NCBI GenBank assembly: GCA_030762175.1
Contig: CM060838.1
Span: forward strand, 20,355,001 to 20,419,000
Origin: Metallyticus violacea
Taxonomy: Eukaryota; Arthropoda; Insecta; Mantodea; Metallyticidae
DNA length: 64,000 nucleotides
Direction of reading: 5' to 3'
Notes under the pieces: model-generated
Told to the model about the DNA's origin: nothing
The model's database searches: none
Seen by the model: the letters and a program-made list of their open reading frames with translations, nothing else
Shown here: one piece after another, positions 25,254-37,360 of the stretch
How the letters are laid out: the number at the start of each line of letters is the position of its first letter
Numbering within the stretch: the stretch's first letter is position 1
Position numbers and translations under genes: made by a program

Positions 25254-27056
25254 TTTCACATGGAGAAGTCCTGTTGTCACTGAGGTTTACATCTCATGGA
25301 AATGTTCACTTAGCAAATCACACATCGCTGATTAACGTTGCTTACAAATAAGATAGATCTTAAACCTTCAAACACTAGAACACTGTGTGATTATAAAGCC
25401 ACTAAATTTATGAGCAACATTTATCCGAAATTGCACTTTCCTCATTAAACTAGTGGCTTAGAAAACTACGTCACGAGTTTTGAGCTCCTCTTGAATTCTG
25501 AAAAGACCATTAGAGTTGTGTCTAATTTCGAGTTATTTAACTCAAAATTGTTCTGTTAGGTCACAACATTATTGCGAACTGCACACATCTGCAGAGTTCT
25601 AGGTGTCTGCCATGTACTTTAAAATTATTTATTTGAATAGTGTACAAAGTATTTTGCTCAACAGATAGACTAGACCTTGATTTGCATTGTAGACCTGCCT
25701 GGTAGAGAATGTTTGGCTTCAAAATTGGATTCTATCTCCGACAACTTGATACTGAGAGTAGATGTGTGAAAGACAGTGAAAAATACGCATTGTATTTTGC
25801 AGCATAAAGCTTTTTGATATTTATTAATTATGGAATAAAGTTTCAGATTGTAGAAAATATATTCTGTCAACGTATTATAATCTCTATCATAGTTAAATTT
25901 CTTGTACTGTACAAATAACACAGCAAAGTTATTAAAATTTCCAATGAAACGCATTCTGGCATCATCAGGTGGTTACTCATTAATAAGACCTGCCATTAAC
26001 GAATATTTTAAAATAATTTAACATACTCCACACATGAAAAGTTACTACTTAAAGCGATAGATATGTGATGCGTAATGTTCACCACTTCCTATGTATTCAT
26101 TACATTTTCTAAGCTTAACCTGTGAGGTTAACATTCAAAAGGAATTCCCTGTAGTTGATTAATCCCCATTACTAAATTGCTGTGATTATCACAAGTAATA
26201 GGGTCTGAGATTACCGATAAATTCACGAACGTACTTATGCATATCTATTGTATTCAAAAACCGTGAGACTGAAATGAACAAAAGTCGACTATTACAATGT
26301 CTACCGTTCGATTTTCTAATACCAACTGAAAGAAAAAAGACAATGTAGAGTGTCTCTATTTTTCTTTGTATTCTGCGGTTTGGAATTTCTAATAATAAGA
26401 CCAATTTGCACATTTGACGCATCACCAACACGCTTTTGCGTTGTGATTGTCGATTGTCCATGCTTTTGTTGCTATCAATGGCTCCCCACCGCCTCTAGCA
26501 AAAGTGGTCAGTGATGCGTGTTCAGGAATTACATAGTAGAGGTATAGAGTTGGCTACACTGACCATAAGACAAATGCACGTTGCATGATAAAATAGATTT
26601 GATAATTTTTTCTATAATTTCACTCCGTAGTCCGGCTGTGATTAGTCAAAATTCATAATTTTGTTTCTTTCATTGGTCGACTTCAAGATGACATCACGTG
26701 AGTGAAATAGTCATTATAATCTTATTTAGAATTGCAAAAGAGATGCGTTTGTTTTTGTGTTTTACAACACAAACACATCATATGAAATTGACACATGCAC
26801 GGCCAGAGTCTAAAACGCTTGTAGACAAGTCGGATATTGCAGGCGTATATCAGTTTCACGGTCACTTTTTTAACTATCTTTAAGAAGGTTGTTAAGAAAT
26901 AGAATTGCTATGTAATTCATAAGGAAATGTGCTAAGGATAGAACAAGAAATTCATGAAAATGTAAGAGAATTTTTTTTTTATTTTTTCTATATAGGCAGG
27001 GAATAATAAGTGGATATCGTTATCTATTTAGGAATGAATGGGTGAATGAATGAATA
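25254..27056. other. Non-coding stretch
   Basis: No gene recognised. 26548-26690 shares blocks with 38402-38530 (see findings). A GAATGAATG-type microsatellite lies at 27033-27056, directly before the next SINE. Confidence 0.45.
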
Positions 27057-27296
27057 GTGTTTAACGCCCGTGTTTGCTACAGAGGCACCACAGGCGATAG
27101 ACACTGATGATACATGAAATGAAATGATATATTGGGAAAGGATTTATTTTTAAGGATAAGTTTAGGGTACCTCCTCGGCATTTGCCATTTATGAGGACTG
27201 AGGAAAACCTGGAAAAAAAAACTCAGTCAGCGAGAATCGTCCTGGCGGTATTCGAACCCAGACCTCCCGCTCACAAATCCGTGCCTTACCGGGGCG
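27057..27296 (-). mobile_element. SINE family B copy
   Basis: Nearly complete on the minus strand: GTTTAACGCCCG at the 3' end, GGCACCACAGGCGATAGAC, TGATGATACATGAAAT, GGATAAGTTTAGGGTACC, CATTTGCCATTTATGAGG and a B box visible as the complement of TATTCGAACCCAGACC. The last bases of the tRNA-like head are lost. Confidence 0.9.
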
Positions 27297-27433
27297 TACA
27301 TGTATTTAGGGAAAATATATATGTGTGCGCTTTATTACAGTTATGTTTCACTTTTAGCTAAATTGTTCCCAACTTAGTTGAATTTATTGAGTTAATGAAT
27401 TGTTGTCTTTTGATACTTTTTGTCTATTGTTGT

Positions 27434-27577
27434 TGATTTGGTTTATTTACGGACGCTCTTTAACAGCTCAGGTCATCAGCGTCCCATTCAATTCAGGGCG
27501 TGAAACGGCCGACAAATTTTGCTCAGAGGCCTCTTTTTTCAGGCTTGAGGTTGTTTTTCGTATCGTAAATGTACGGA
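27434..27577 (-). mobile_element. SINE family A, 5'-truncated copy
   Basis: Minus-strand 3' half of family A: the complement of TAAAGAGCGTCCGTAAATAAA, then GCGTGAAACGGCCGAC, TTTGCTCAGAGGCCTC and AGGCTTGAGGTTG. The tRNA-like head and the first half of the body are absent, as usual for interrupted reverse transcription. Confidence 0.85.
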
Positions 27578-28376
27578 GTGTTATAAAGTTAACATACCAA
27601 TAGATAATTTAAGTTGAATCAACAACATATGTAGAAAGAACCACGCAAACCTTTTTACCAGCATATGTTAGAAATCTTTTGTAATGAATTAATTTAAACT
27701 TCTTATATCTGTAATTGAAAGAGACAGAAATGTTTTTACAAAGCTAAGTTAAAGGAAAAATAAAAGTTAATTTGATAAGGAAACGTGTAGGAAAAGCGAC
27801 AAACTACGCAAAGATTTAAATTGTGCAAGATAAGATAAAAATGCACGACCTGTCTGCTGTTGAGTTATTGCAGGTTAGCCTATGCTGAAGTGACGATAAA
27901 GGTTATGGTCACCATGCAGAGAAGGTCTAATTACTAGCAAAAGTAGGCACCAAGAGCAGGATTTAATTAAGTAGTCGCTAAGTTCTCCCTTTTCATTATC
28001 TTGCCTGCCACCTCTGTTTAAAAAGCGCACATATAAACAGAAGAGTCAACCTAGCGGCCTCAGATTTCCAACATCATTATTTCGTCCTTTTGCCTCTTTG
28101 AGAAAAAGTTGAGCGAAGAATGCTGTACGCGAATTTTTCTGACTTCGATTAAATTTATCAGCTATGCGAGAATCGCAGCATCTACCTTGCTTGCTTTGAA
28201 GATTAAGCGTCAAACAAAGGAGCGACTTGTAAAGGTTGTTTTAATCAATGAAGCCCAACTTTATGGAATTCGTGTTTTCTTCTGAACTGTGGAAGGCGTA
28301 GAGATTATAAGTAGAGTTATATTGATTTTTAATGTAAATGTCTACATGGTATAAACAGCTATAACTGGAGCATCTT
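27578..28376. other. Non-coding stretch between SINEs
   Basis: No gene or repeat recognised. Confidence 0.5.
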
Positions 28377-28640
28377 TCAGCCAAACCGTGTCGTTAAGGC
28401 GCGAACTCGTGAGCAGGAGGATCTGGGGTTCGAATCTCACCAGGTCCGTCCTCCCTGACTGGCTTTTTTCAGTTTTTTTTTTCAGTCCTCATAAATGGCA
28501 AATGCCGGGGAGGTACCTTAAACTTAGTCCTGCCTTTTTTAAAAAAATTTCCTTTCCCAATTTATCATTTCATCTCATGTATCGTCAATGTCCACAACCT
28601 GTGGTGCCTCAGTATCGTAAAACGGGTGTTTAACACTATT
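28377..28640 (+). mobile_element. SINE family B copy
   Basis: Plus-strand copy. The A-box region is GTCGTTAAGGCG and the B box GGGTTCGAATCTCACC; the body has GTCCTCCCTGACTGGC, CAGTCCTCATAAATGGCAAA, GCCGGGGAGGTACC and TGTGGTGCCTCAGTA. The end is GTGTTTAACACTATTAAAAAAA. The first few bases of the head are degraded. The TTAAGGCG and GTTCGAATC pattern with a long variable region points to a Ser/Leu-type tRNA ancestor. Confidence 0.9.
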
Positions 28641-31546
28641 AAAAAAATCTCCCAGCAAAATGAGACTTTAAATGTATGACATTAATTTCATTTAAATAAA
28701 TAGTTCATTTGTATTTGCAGGATATAGCCACAATCTCGCTTAATATTTCTTTAACAATTATGTTTTGCATTTATATTATGTACAAAACCGTTTGTTTGTC
28801 TTCTAAAATACACCAAATGCTTTTTATGTCCATATACCGAGTCTTTCATGGTCGTGTCGCACGTTTCACAGCGGCTGGCTCAATGGCCAGTCACAACCTT
28901 ACCAACTATAGTTGCATTTGACTTAACGCACGTTGCGGCTTTGGAATCACTGTAGTCTTACTGCAGAAATAGTAGAATTCATTTGAACAACTGTAGTGTG
29001 TTTATAAAGTGGTTATAATTTAGTATGTTTCAGATGCTATCTCGACATATGTACACATACACAATAGAATTTCTGTGTACGATTCATATGTGAAGACAAA
29101 TTCTACCAGAGAACTTAGAAGGTAGATTATAACACTAGATACCTTGCAACGACCTATGAACAAATTTAGGAAAATCGGGTATCTATTCTCGATAATAAGC
29201 GTGTACTTACTAGAGCAACCCGATCTAACTGCGATTTTTAACTAGAGGGGAACTTGAAAAATAAAATATTACACACGTAAGAAAAACTGCAATTCAGCGA
29301 GAAACAATTTCTACAGATGGACAAATGCTAATGAATTACATTTTCCTTAAACGACGCCAGAAATGTCTGGATGGATGAAGACAATATTTCGAACAGCTTC
29401 TATCAAGAAATACACTTATTTTCATTATAATTATACTGGCGAGAATTTCAATTGGTTTGCAGAGAATTTATTTTGGATTCTCCGGGAGTTACCGCTGTTA
29501 AATGACCAAACACGGAGAAACGACATGACCATGAAAGACCCTATAGCAGTGGAATAAACGTACTATCTGCTCCTGTACGACAAAATCTTCCTTGAATTAT
29601 GACTATCCAACACTTACACTCCATAGAACGTAGTTTTAGAGATATAGGCACCTTCTCCGATATTACTTTGTAAAAATGTGTAGTGGGATAATTTTAGTTG
29701 ATGATGTAGTGGAATTGGTCCGCAGGACGGCCCTGATTAGTAACTAATTAATATTCGATTATTGATTGCCGGCCGTGACTAACTCAATGAAAATATTTCT
29801 TGTAGAACATCTGGCAGAGGATCCCACTTTGTAGCCTGGGTTTCTCAGGGGCCCGAAGTAGACTTTTCGTGCCCTCGTGGTCACGGGAGACGGGAGGTGA
29901 AGGGAGATGATGCAAATTAGAACACACTGCTTCATTTAAGAACTGGAAGTGTTTATTCTCGCACAAGTTTTCAGAACGGCCACCTGGTTCTCTGTCATTT
30001 ACCGGCGAAATTTGCTTGCTGCCCTGAATGCCTACTGCCCGAATTGAGGTCGAAAACCACGTACAATGCCTGAACTGAAATCTCAAACTGCCTCACTGCC
30101 AATGAAAGATGTGGCCTTTGTCACTCTCCAGAGATACAGCTGTTTCCAATAATAAGCAACTGCACATCTCGTGACAGAAAATCAAAACTCCCAAATTTCC
30201 TACTTAATTTGACTCGGGACATTGGGTGAATTACCATTTCTATCAAACTAGTGCAAGTGGAAAATGGAATGCGGGTATGGTGTACACTCTAGAACAAGGA
30301 AGAAAAATGTATGATTTAGTGTTTGTCAATAGAATACCATAAGAACGAGCTGAAGTGCATGACAAACATCTCAGCAAACAAACAGTTAGTTATGTATTTC
30401 CCAATTGAGTTTAGCGCTGCGTCGTGCTGCTCCAAGCCATTTATAGATTTTTCAATAATTATTTCCATAGTTACCATTAATTTTATGGCAAACTGAATAT
30501 TAGTTTTCAATTTAAGATACGAGTATATTAACAGATTATAACAAAGCATTGCTGATACCTGTCTGGTCCAACCGAAGCAGTTCTATTGTTAGGTGGGAAA
30601 TATAAATATTCAGTGAGAGAGTACCCCTTTGCAATGACTTATGAAGGCGTACTATGCGGGAATAATATCAAAATGAGACAAATAAACTAAAAGAGTAATT
30701 CTTTCCCACAATCTGTGTCTCTATTCCACATGACTCCAGATTAATGGTTGTATCTGAACTCTTAGCTGCAGTAACGGAGTTTCACTGCACGATAATTACA
30801 GAGGCATGTGGGTAGCCCTTATGTTTGTTGCCGACACTTCTTGGCACACGACCAGGTTGCTGCATAGTAATGATGTTAAAGCGGCGGGCCTAGTACGGAG
30901 ATGACAATGCTGCTACCTCTGCGGTTACGTTGAATTAATAAGCCGGGTTGCGGGTTCGAGTCCACCCCCTTCCCCTCCAGCACTTTCATTCCCAAAATCT
31001 CTCGCACCTTGCTGAGTCTCTCACGGTGTTCATTACGGTTTAATAGCTTAAAGGCGATCCCTTCAGCTTCAGCCAAGTTTGTGTGACAAAACAAACAGTG
31101 CAAAACAGACTTACTGATGTTCACATTAGGAATCTGAGAGGAATGCTTCGGAATTACAAACATTCATAAGAAGAATACTTAAGTAAATATTCCTTTCATA
31201 GAACAGTAGCGAAACATAAGCAAAGTTATCCGCATCACCTTCTTGAAATACAGATAAACGCGTGCACTATTAATTCGCCTCTATGATACCATTACTTGCA
31301 GTTCATATCAACGCGTGTGTTTAGCTCATTACATTTCAAAAGTAAGAGGCAACTTTAACTGCTCATACGTTCCTCATTTTCTCTTAAAGTTTCCGGTACT
31401 GGCTTGTTACACAACAAATGAAAATTTTTGCAACCCATGACGAGCTTTTTGTTTCTAATAGTTGTGGTTGGCTGAATTGCAGAATTTCAGTAAATGTGAA
31501 ATAGCATTTTGCTAATTTCTTTTTATGTAATTTGAGTTCTTTCCAG
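28641..31546. other. Non-coding stretch, no gene recognised
   Basis: No gene recognised. 29784-30110 is locally GC-richer with a 100-codon minus-strand frame of unknown meaning. 30880-30975 has a B-box-like GGGTTCGAGTCC that might mark a further degenerate tRNA-derived element, but I cannot find its A box or another copy. Confidence 0.4.
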
Positions 31547-31729
31547 AGATTGTCAGATATTTACCTAGCATATTCAATTGTATGGCTGTCTGAAGGAAAG
31601 AATGTTCCTGAGCAAACCCACGAAGCTATCACACACATTATAGCAAATATTTTAGAACATGAATCCACACCTGGTGTATACAGCATAGAAGAGAGGTTGT
31701 TACTTGTATACATACAACTTAGCAGTAAG
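31547..31729 (+). CDS. Candidate protein-coding exon, function unknown
   Basis: A possible internal exon of 183 bases, exactly 61 codons with phase 0 at both ends. It is preceded by a pyrimidine-rich acceptor (TTTGAGTTCTTTCCAG) and followed by AAG|GTATT as a possible donor. The translation contains SDIYLAYSIVWLSEGKNV, EAITHIIANILEHES and IEERLLLVYIQLSSK. It is an amphipathic, leucine-rich sequence with ordinary composition, unlike the surrounding AT-rich noise. The frame stays open past the donor to 31795. I do not recognise a family and no neighbouring exon can be linked to it. It may be chance or a transposon relic. Confidence 0.3.
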
Positions 31730-32334
31730 GTATTACAGCGAATTGTGATGCAAAAAAAAATCCATTTGTTGTACAATAACCCAAGTCATGTTTAATATTG
31801 TGTTAAATGAAGAAAATACGAAAATAAATAAGAAAATAATAGTAGCAAATAACTTTCACATATTAAAAATATTAGTTCTTATCCTTTTCGTTCCAAAGGT
31901 TGTGTGTTTTCCAGACATTCGAAAAAAAACGTTTCTTTTGTTTGGAAGTTATAAAACTCGTTCAATTGCTTCTTGAACGTTATGCTAATGACATATAATA
32001 TGAATGTATACTTCAGAGTCGTATGTCTATGTCGGCGGCAGAGAGGTTTGTTGCGCTAGATGGTGAACATTTTGGAAATGAACATGATACATACAGTAAG
32101 GTTATTTGAGTTACAGGCCACCTGAGCGCGACGGCTTGCCGCCGCAACCGGAAAAGGAGAGAGGTAGTCGCCGCGGGTAAAGTTTGTATTTTTATTTTAG
32201 TGTTTATATTTGTATTAAAACAGTAAAATATTATATTTAAACCTGATATTAAGCACTAGCTGTGTTATAAAATACATTGAAAACTGTACTGCTAACCAGT
32301 GGTACACTACCGGGCCTGTGTAGGTATTTCATCT
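31730..32334. other. Unassigned stretch with a GC-rich patch
   Basis: 32025-32180 is unusually GC-rich (GTCGGCGGCAGAG, CTTGCCGCCGCAACCGG) for this window. The TATGTCGGCGG string also occurs in the left arm of the element at 54.5 kb. Confidence 0.4.
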
Positions 32335-32520
32335 AAAAACACTATAGTTCGAAACACGTTCCTTATCATTGAGAGATTCTGTCTTTTGTAACAAGTTGAC
32401 GAACAGTTTCTCTCTATTTGAAACACTTCGATATTTTATTGAGAATCTCCTTACCACCTCTCTGAAATAATCCGTTTCCACGTGTACATAAAAGCGCCCG
32501 TTCTTCAATATTTTATTCAT
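32335..32520 (-). pseudogene. Transposase N-terminal helix-turn-helix relic
   Basis: The minus-strand open frame 32329-32745 ends with a segment resembling the N-terminal DNA-binding region of Tc1/mariner-superfamily transposases in insects: FYVHVETDYFREVVRRFSIK, then YRSVSNREKLFVNLLQKTES and LNDKERV. The family pattern is Y..t.s...V.r.F...fp....P....I..L..kf..tgsv.dk.r. The upstream half of the frame (Cys-rich) is not recognised. No catalytic domain follows downstream, so this is a fragment. Assignment rests on pattern memory only. Confidence 0.45.
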
Positions 32521-34324
32521 GTATTGGCATAACTGACAAAGAACTCCAGAATTTACCCACAGTAAAAGCATCGTGTAACACATAAACGCACAACCACTCG
32601 CTGGCGCCTCCCACAAACAATTACAACCTGCTACCTGCATATGCGTTATGCACTTTGACGACTGGCTTCTCCCAGTACGCAGCTGCGCTGTGCAGGCATG
32701 CAGCTCAAATAATCTCACTGTATAGGACAATTTACTTACAGTCATGGTATCTTTCTTTATGTAGTTGAACTCTAACGGCCACTACAGCATACTGGAAATG
32801 TCCTAGGGATTTCAATGTTTGCTTAACCGCATTGTAAACATTGATAACAGTGCAGTGAAAGCTTACAAGCAACATAATTCATTTCGAGAAGTGTTGTACA
32901 CAGTTTTATCATATCATTTGTCTCATCATTTTAAAATAATTTATGAGTATTCATAACAATAATATATCAGTAACATGTATGAAAAGTGTAGGTAGTTTAG
33001 ATTGAGTTGGGCGGGAGCTCCGGTCCCTTGTCATTGAAATTACTTAGCTGAGATTTTATTTCTTTGTTTTTCACGGCTGAAACGACATAGGCTTATTTTA
33101 AAGATTCAAATTTATTCCTTATAATTGTTCTTTAGGAAGATTTCATTTTGTCAGTTTCTCTAGTTTCTGGAGTTCTTAGCTTTAAAGTCACTAGCGAATG
33201 AGATTTGGAATTCTTTTATAAAATATTATTTCTCTCTCTTCGTTATACCGTAGGTTCTTAAAGCAACATTCATATTTTTGTGTCGAAACATTTTAATTTT
33301 TACAGATTTTATGATGACATATTATAGCTCAAATAAATGTCTTGTAACAATTTGTCTCTTAGCTTTCACCTTTTATTCCTTACCTTAAAGTGTATCTTCT
33401 TAATTTTTGTAAAGATATATCAATGTGAGAGTACAAAATTGCTCTTAATAGCTAAATTGCTGTGTTTGACTTTTAATTACTTCGAAACTTTTAAGTTATT
33501 ACCTTCAACTTGGTGAAAGAATTGCTTTCCAAAAATAGCCTTGGCAAGTCTTAAAGCTTATTCGCGGGGGAAAAAAAAATGCTATTACAGGTGTAAGAGG
33601 AAGACAAGCGTTATATCACTTGCTCCTCATAAAACCGTACCCAAAGCGACATGCTCCACTTTAGCCCCGACTGCTTGATAAAGTGATTTACTATCAGCCA
33701 CTTCCTGTTACATTACTCTGATCGGACGTGCCATGTTCTTCGCTCTCCAACATACACGCGTTATAAATTAAATGTTCGTCTCTTTCTGCGAAATCCAATT
33801 TCCGATCTTATTACAGCCGATTTTCATGCCATACATAGGCAGCCACTCGGCTCCAATCACTGCAAACCCGTCGTTTCCATTACGTGTGCCCGAAAGGAAA
33901 TTTCTTGGCTTATTTTTACAAGACAAAAACATTAATAACGTTACCCATATCGTGTTTCTAAAATAATTAATGTAGGAAACACTCGGATTTAAATAAAATT
34001 ATTATACATACTCATAGGATCCGATATTACAAAGCAGAAAAAAAAAACAACAGAACAAAATACAATCGATTGTTATAAACAAAATTCTGCATCATTTTTG
34101 GCCTATGTGATTACAAAAAATAAATAAATAAAGGCTCTACATTCATTTTTATCTCAACATTTTCAATCGTTTTATGTAATAATTTTATAGGTCCATTTAC
34201 TTACATTTTCACTAGTTTTAGACATTTAGTTATAATTTTATCTCATTTATTTTAATTATATTTACATTGAAATATTACATTTACATTTATTTGGAACTAA
34301 GACTTTTCCACTATCTCTCTTGGG
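32521..34324. other. Non-coding stretch
   Basis: No gene or repeat recognised beyond short AT-rich simple sequence. Confidence 0.45.
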
Positions 34325-34855
34325 TTACCTAAACAGGTAACTCAGCTTAGAGGTCCCGGGTTCAAATCCCTTGGTGTCGACCATCCTGACTTAGAGATTT
34401 TTAGTAGTTTTCCGCGGTCGCTTATGCCTGAGGATGGATATTTACTTTCTACGAAATTTCCGCTATCCCATTTTATATAATTTCATTCGTTTTTTCTGTT
34501 AAGTGCCAGGGCTAAGGGGGCTGGTGCGGTGTAACGGTGGCTTGCGCTTTGGAAGTATTTCTGCTCTGACGTCTGGTATGGAAGCGACCTTTCTAAGGGG
34601 ATCTAACTACTTGGAGGTAGTGGTGTGCTCTGCCGGCATCGGAGTGTCTATTTGGAAACATGTTTAGAACTCCGCCACCCAAGTCTCACAGCTCTTGTAC
34701 CCTGGCCGCGCGGTGTCTCATCTCCTCCCTCCATTCCAGAGATGCATCCACTGTAGGCGTAGGCACAAACGATCAGTCTTTGAGCAAGGCTGAAGTAGCG
34801 AAATATTCTCCTTCGTCCCTTACAATTCAGTCCCTTTTTGAGCTGTAGAGAAACG
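34325..34855 (+). mobile_element. SINE-like family D (copy 1)
   Basis: Shares ordered blocks with 51868-52291: a TGGTCGCTTA-type block (CGGTCGCTTATGCC here), GGATGGATATTTACTTTCTACGAA without its last bases, CCGGCATCGG followed by GTGTCTATTTGGAAACA, and CTGAAGTAGCGAAATATTCTCC. The start carries a B-box-like CGGGTTCAAATCCC after AACAGGTAACTCAGC, suggesting a tRNA-derived head. The middle is longer than in the other copy. No target duplication was found. A tRNA origin is likely but not certain. Confidence 0.6.
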
Positions 34856-35635
34856 CCCATGGAAACCCAACTAGTAGTTTAATCCTAGTAAAGAATTCGT
34901 TTCTTGAGAATGATACTCTCTGTAACGCTTAATGCTGTCGATAATTTATAAAAAGTATCTTATATTGTATTAAAACGATATATATTTTAGTCGAAATGGT
35001 CGTAGTTATGTATAGTTCTTAAACAAAATACGGTTAAAGCCTCTTTCCGAACCAATTTTATACCCAACGTGGCTATCATTGGAAATATCTCATTGCAATC
35101 TTTCCACCTAGAATAACAAACACGCTCTCCCTATCAAAATTGCTCCAATCATTCACAAAGTTCTCCAAATGTCTTGTCTATTCCGTAAATGCTCCTAAAG
35201 CATTTTTCTTTCTCTTTCAGAAAGCACCTAGGAGAATAATGAAATGTACATTTACAATGTAATTAGGTTGCGTTCAATAAAAGCCAAGATCTATACATGA
35301 AATAAACCATGTTCTCTTGGTTTATTAACGTTTAGTTCTTGCGCTTAGGGAAATTAACAAGAGATATGCAATCTCATTGCTTAATTTCCCTAAGGTATCA
35401 TGTTTAAATTTTGTACCTACTTCAGTGAATTCTTCCCAACTTTATAGGACGGACTTGAAACTTAACTGTTAAAACTTTACTGGTCAATAAAGAAAGAAAA
35501 TAAACAACCAAACTGGACAGCTGAAAAATAATGGTTTTGAGCTGCATTATTCCTACAAATTGCGCCAAATAAATAAGTCGCATGTTGCTATTGACGACAA
35601 AATTAAAACAAGAAAACACACTAATTTTTTTAATG
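34856..35635. other. Non-coding stretch
   Basis: No gene or repeat recognised. Confidence 0.5.
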
Positions 35636-35886
35636 GTGTTTAACGCCCTGAGGCACCACAGGCGCTAGACACTGATGATACATGAGATGAAATCATATAT
35701 TGAGAAAGAATTTTTTTAAGGAAGGAAACGTTCCAGGCCTAAGTTTAGAGTACCTCCCTGGCATTTGCTATTTATGAAGACTGAGGAAAACCTGGCAAAA
35801 ACCTCAGTCAGGGAGGAAGGTCCTGGTGGGATTCGACCCCTCGCTCACGAGTCCGCGCCTTAATGACCTCAGCCACCCATGGCGGT
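35636..35886 (-). mobile_element. SINE family B, near-complete copy
   Basis: Minus strand, from the 3' end GTGTTTAACGCCCTGAGGC through GACACTGATGATACATGAG, CTAAGTTTAGAGTACCTCC and CCTCAGTCAGGGAGGAAGG. It ends with the head GCCTTAATGACCTCAGCC and CACCCATGGCGGT, the complement of the family start CCGCCATGGGTGGCTGAGG. The B box reads GTGGGATTCGACC in complement, with a few bases missing. Confidence 0.9.
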
Positions 35887-36849
35887 GGAAGGGGGGAAAA
35901 ACACGAATGAAAGCCATGCTTTTATTAAGTAGTAGGCTGTAGTATTTTTAAATATGTGCATTTATAAAAGGATTCATTCATGATAACACTAGCAATAAGT
36001 TTTATTATCTTCGCAATGCCACCTTTACAGTAACAGAATTCTCTGTCCCAACAGCTTAGTCCGCTTTTCTCTCTCTCTTGTTTATTACAAGCTACTCAAA
36101 CTTTCTTTTACAGTTTCGTAACTTGAAAAACATAACTGAAAAGAGTGAACTTTAATATGTAATGTCCATAGTTAGCAGAACCATAGAGGGTGTTAATGAA
36201 TGTACATCTAAATAATTTCAAGATTGTAAAGGGGTCTTATTGCAATGTACACCATTCTCGACCAAATCCGTGTTGATCGAGGGTTTCTGAAACGTGATCA
36301 AAGTTTGACCGCAGTGAAATTGTAGTTACGGTTCGTCATAGCTAATTCTCGTTCAACGAGCCGCCCTTAGCCGACCGGGCGCTAGGTTGCTGAACGATCA
36401 CCATTCTACGCTAATTACTCAAAGAAAAGTATCTAACTCTATAGCTAAAGTGATTGTAGTGTAATTACAATATCTTTATCCATATCGCTTTGTTTTTGGT
36501 AAACGAAAATGAAAAACAAATAAAGATCTCTAAATTTTTCTCAGCATTAAAAAGACATTTTGTTGCAACTAGCTATCTCATATTCCAATAAACTGGAAAA
36601 TAAAAAAAAAACTGATTCGTGTTGTTTAAAGGAAAAGGAGGCATAGAATGATTTGCCCGTGCATCTCAATGACTTGGGCAGGGACTGTTGCACGGAGCTA
36701 AAAGATCTACCTCACTTTTTTTGCATATTCAGTAACGACATTTGCAATGTGCGGTCGTACATTATCGTGGTGCAGCAATCAGCTCTTTACACGAGTTAGG
36801 AGTGAATATATAAGAAAACTTTTATCCTCATTTCTAAGTCGCACATAAA
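35887..36849. other. Non-coding stretch
   Basis: No gene recognised. 36350-36396 contains a nested palindrome (CGTTCA...GCCC...GGGC...TGAACG). Confidence 0.45.
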
Positions 36850-37360
36850 TTGTTTACATTCCTTCCAAATTTCTGCTCTTTTGAGTCTTCTTCCATCTTC
36901 TACTTTAAGACTCCGCTTCGTATAATAAAGTGGGAAGCGCAATTTTTATACAGTTTTATCTTTGCTTCTTTTCTAACTTTATTTTTCAAATGTCTGTTAT
37001 TAGTACATTTAATTTGTTCATTTTATAGCATGAGAATTGTACTCCACAGCCAAGAAAAGATGTAACTTGTTCATTTAATCTATTTTCAATAATATATTTT
37101 TTATATTTAAGGTCCCCAGAAGGTCATAACTTTTGTCTTTTAAGAAGATAATGTTAACTTGTACTATTTTCTTGTACTATTTGCTTTTAATTCGAATAAT
37201 GTATTTTATCGTTTCATTGTCAATAATTGTAGCCTGATCGTCCACAAACAATATAGTAAATTATGTATGGTATCCATATTCACTAAAACTACCTTTTAAC
37301 CTTATACCTTCGTACAATTTCTTGAATGTAAAAATAAAAAAGCAATGGCTATCTTGTGTT
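36850..37360 (-). pseudogene. Degenerate LINE reverse transcriptase (copy 2)
   Basis: Same family as the relic at 12890-14000. On the minus strand, near 37250 it reads LFVDDQATIIDNE (catalytic Asp pair kept, Ala changed to Val), then IIENRLNEQVTSFLGCGVQF, RHLKNKVRKEAKIKLYKN and ALPTLLYEAES near 36920. This is the same EQV..F...GC, RKE..IKLY, LP.LLY.sE series known from RTE/Jockey-like RT proteins. It starts just before the active site and stops shortly after the LLYgSE block. Frameshifts make it non-functional. Confidence 0.75.
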
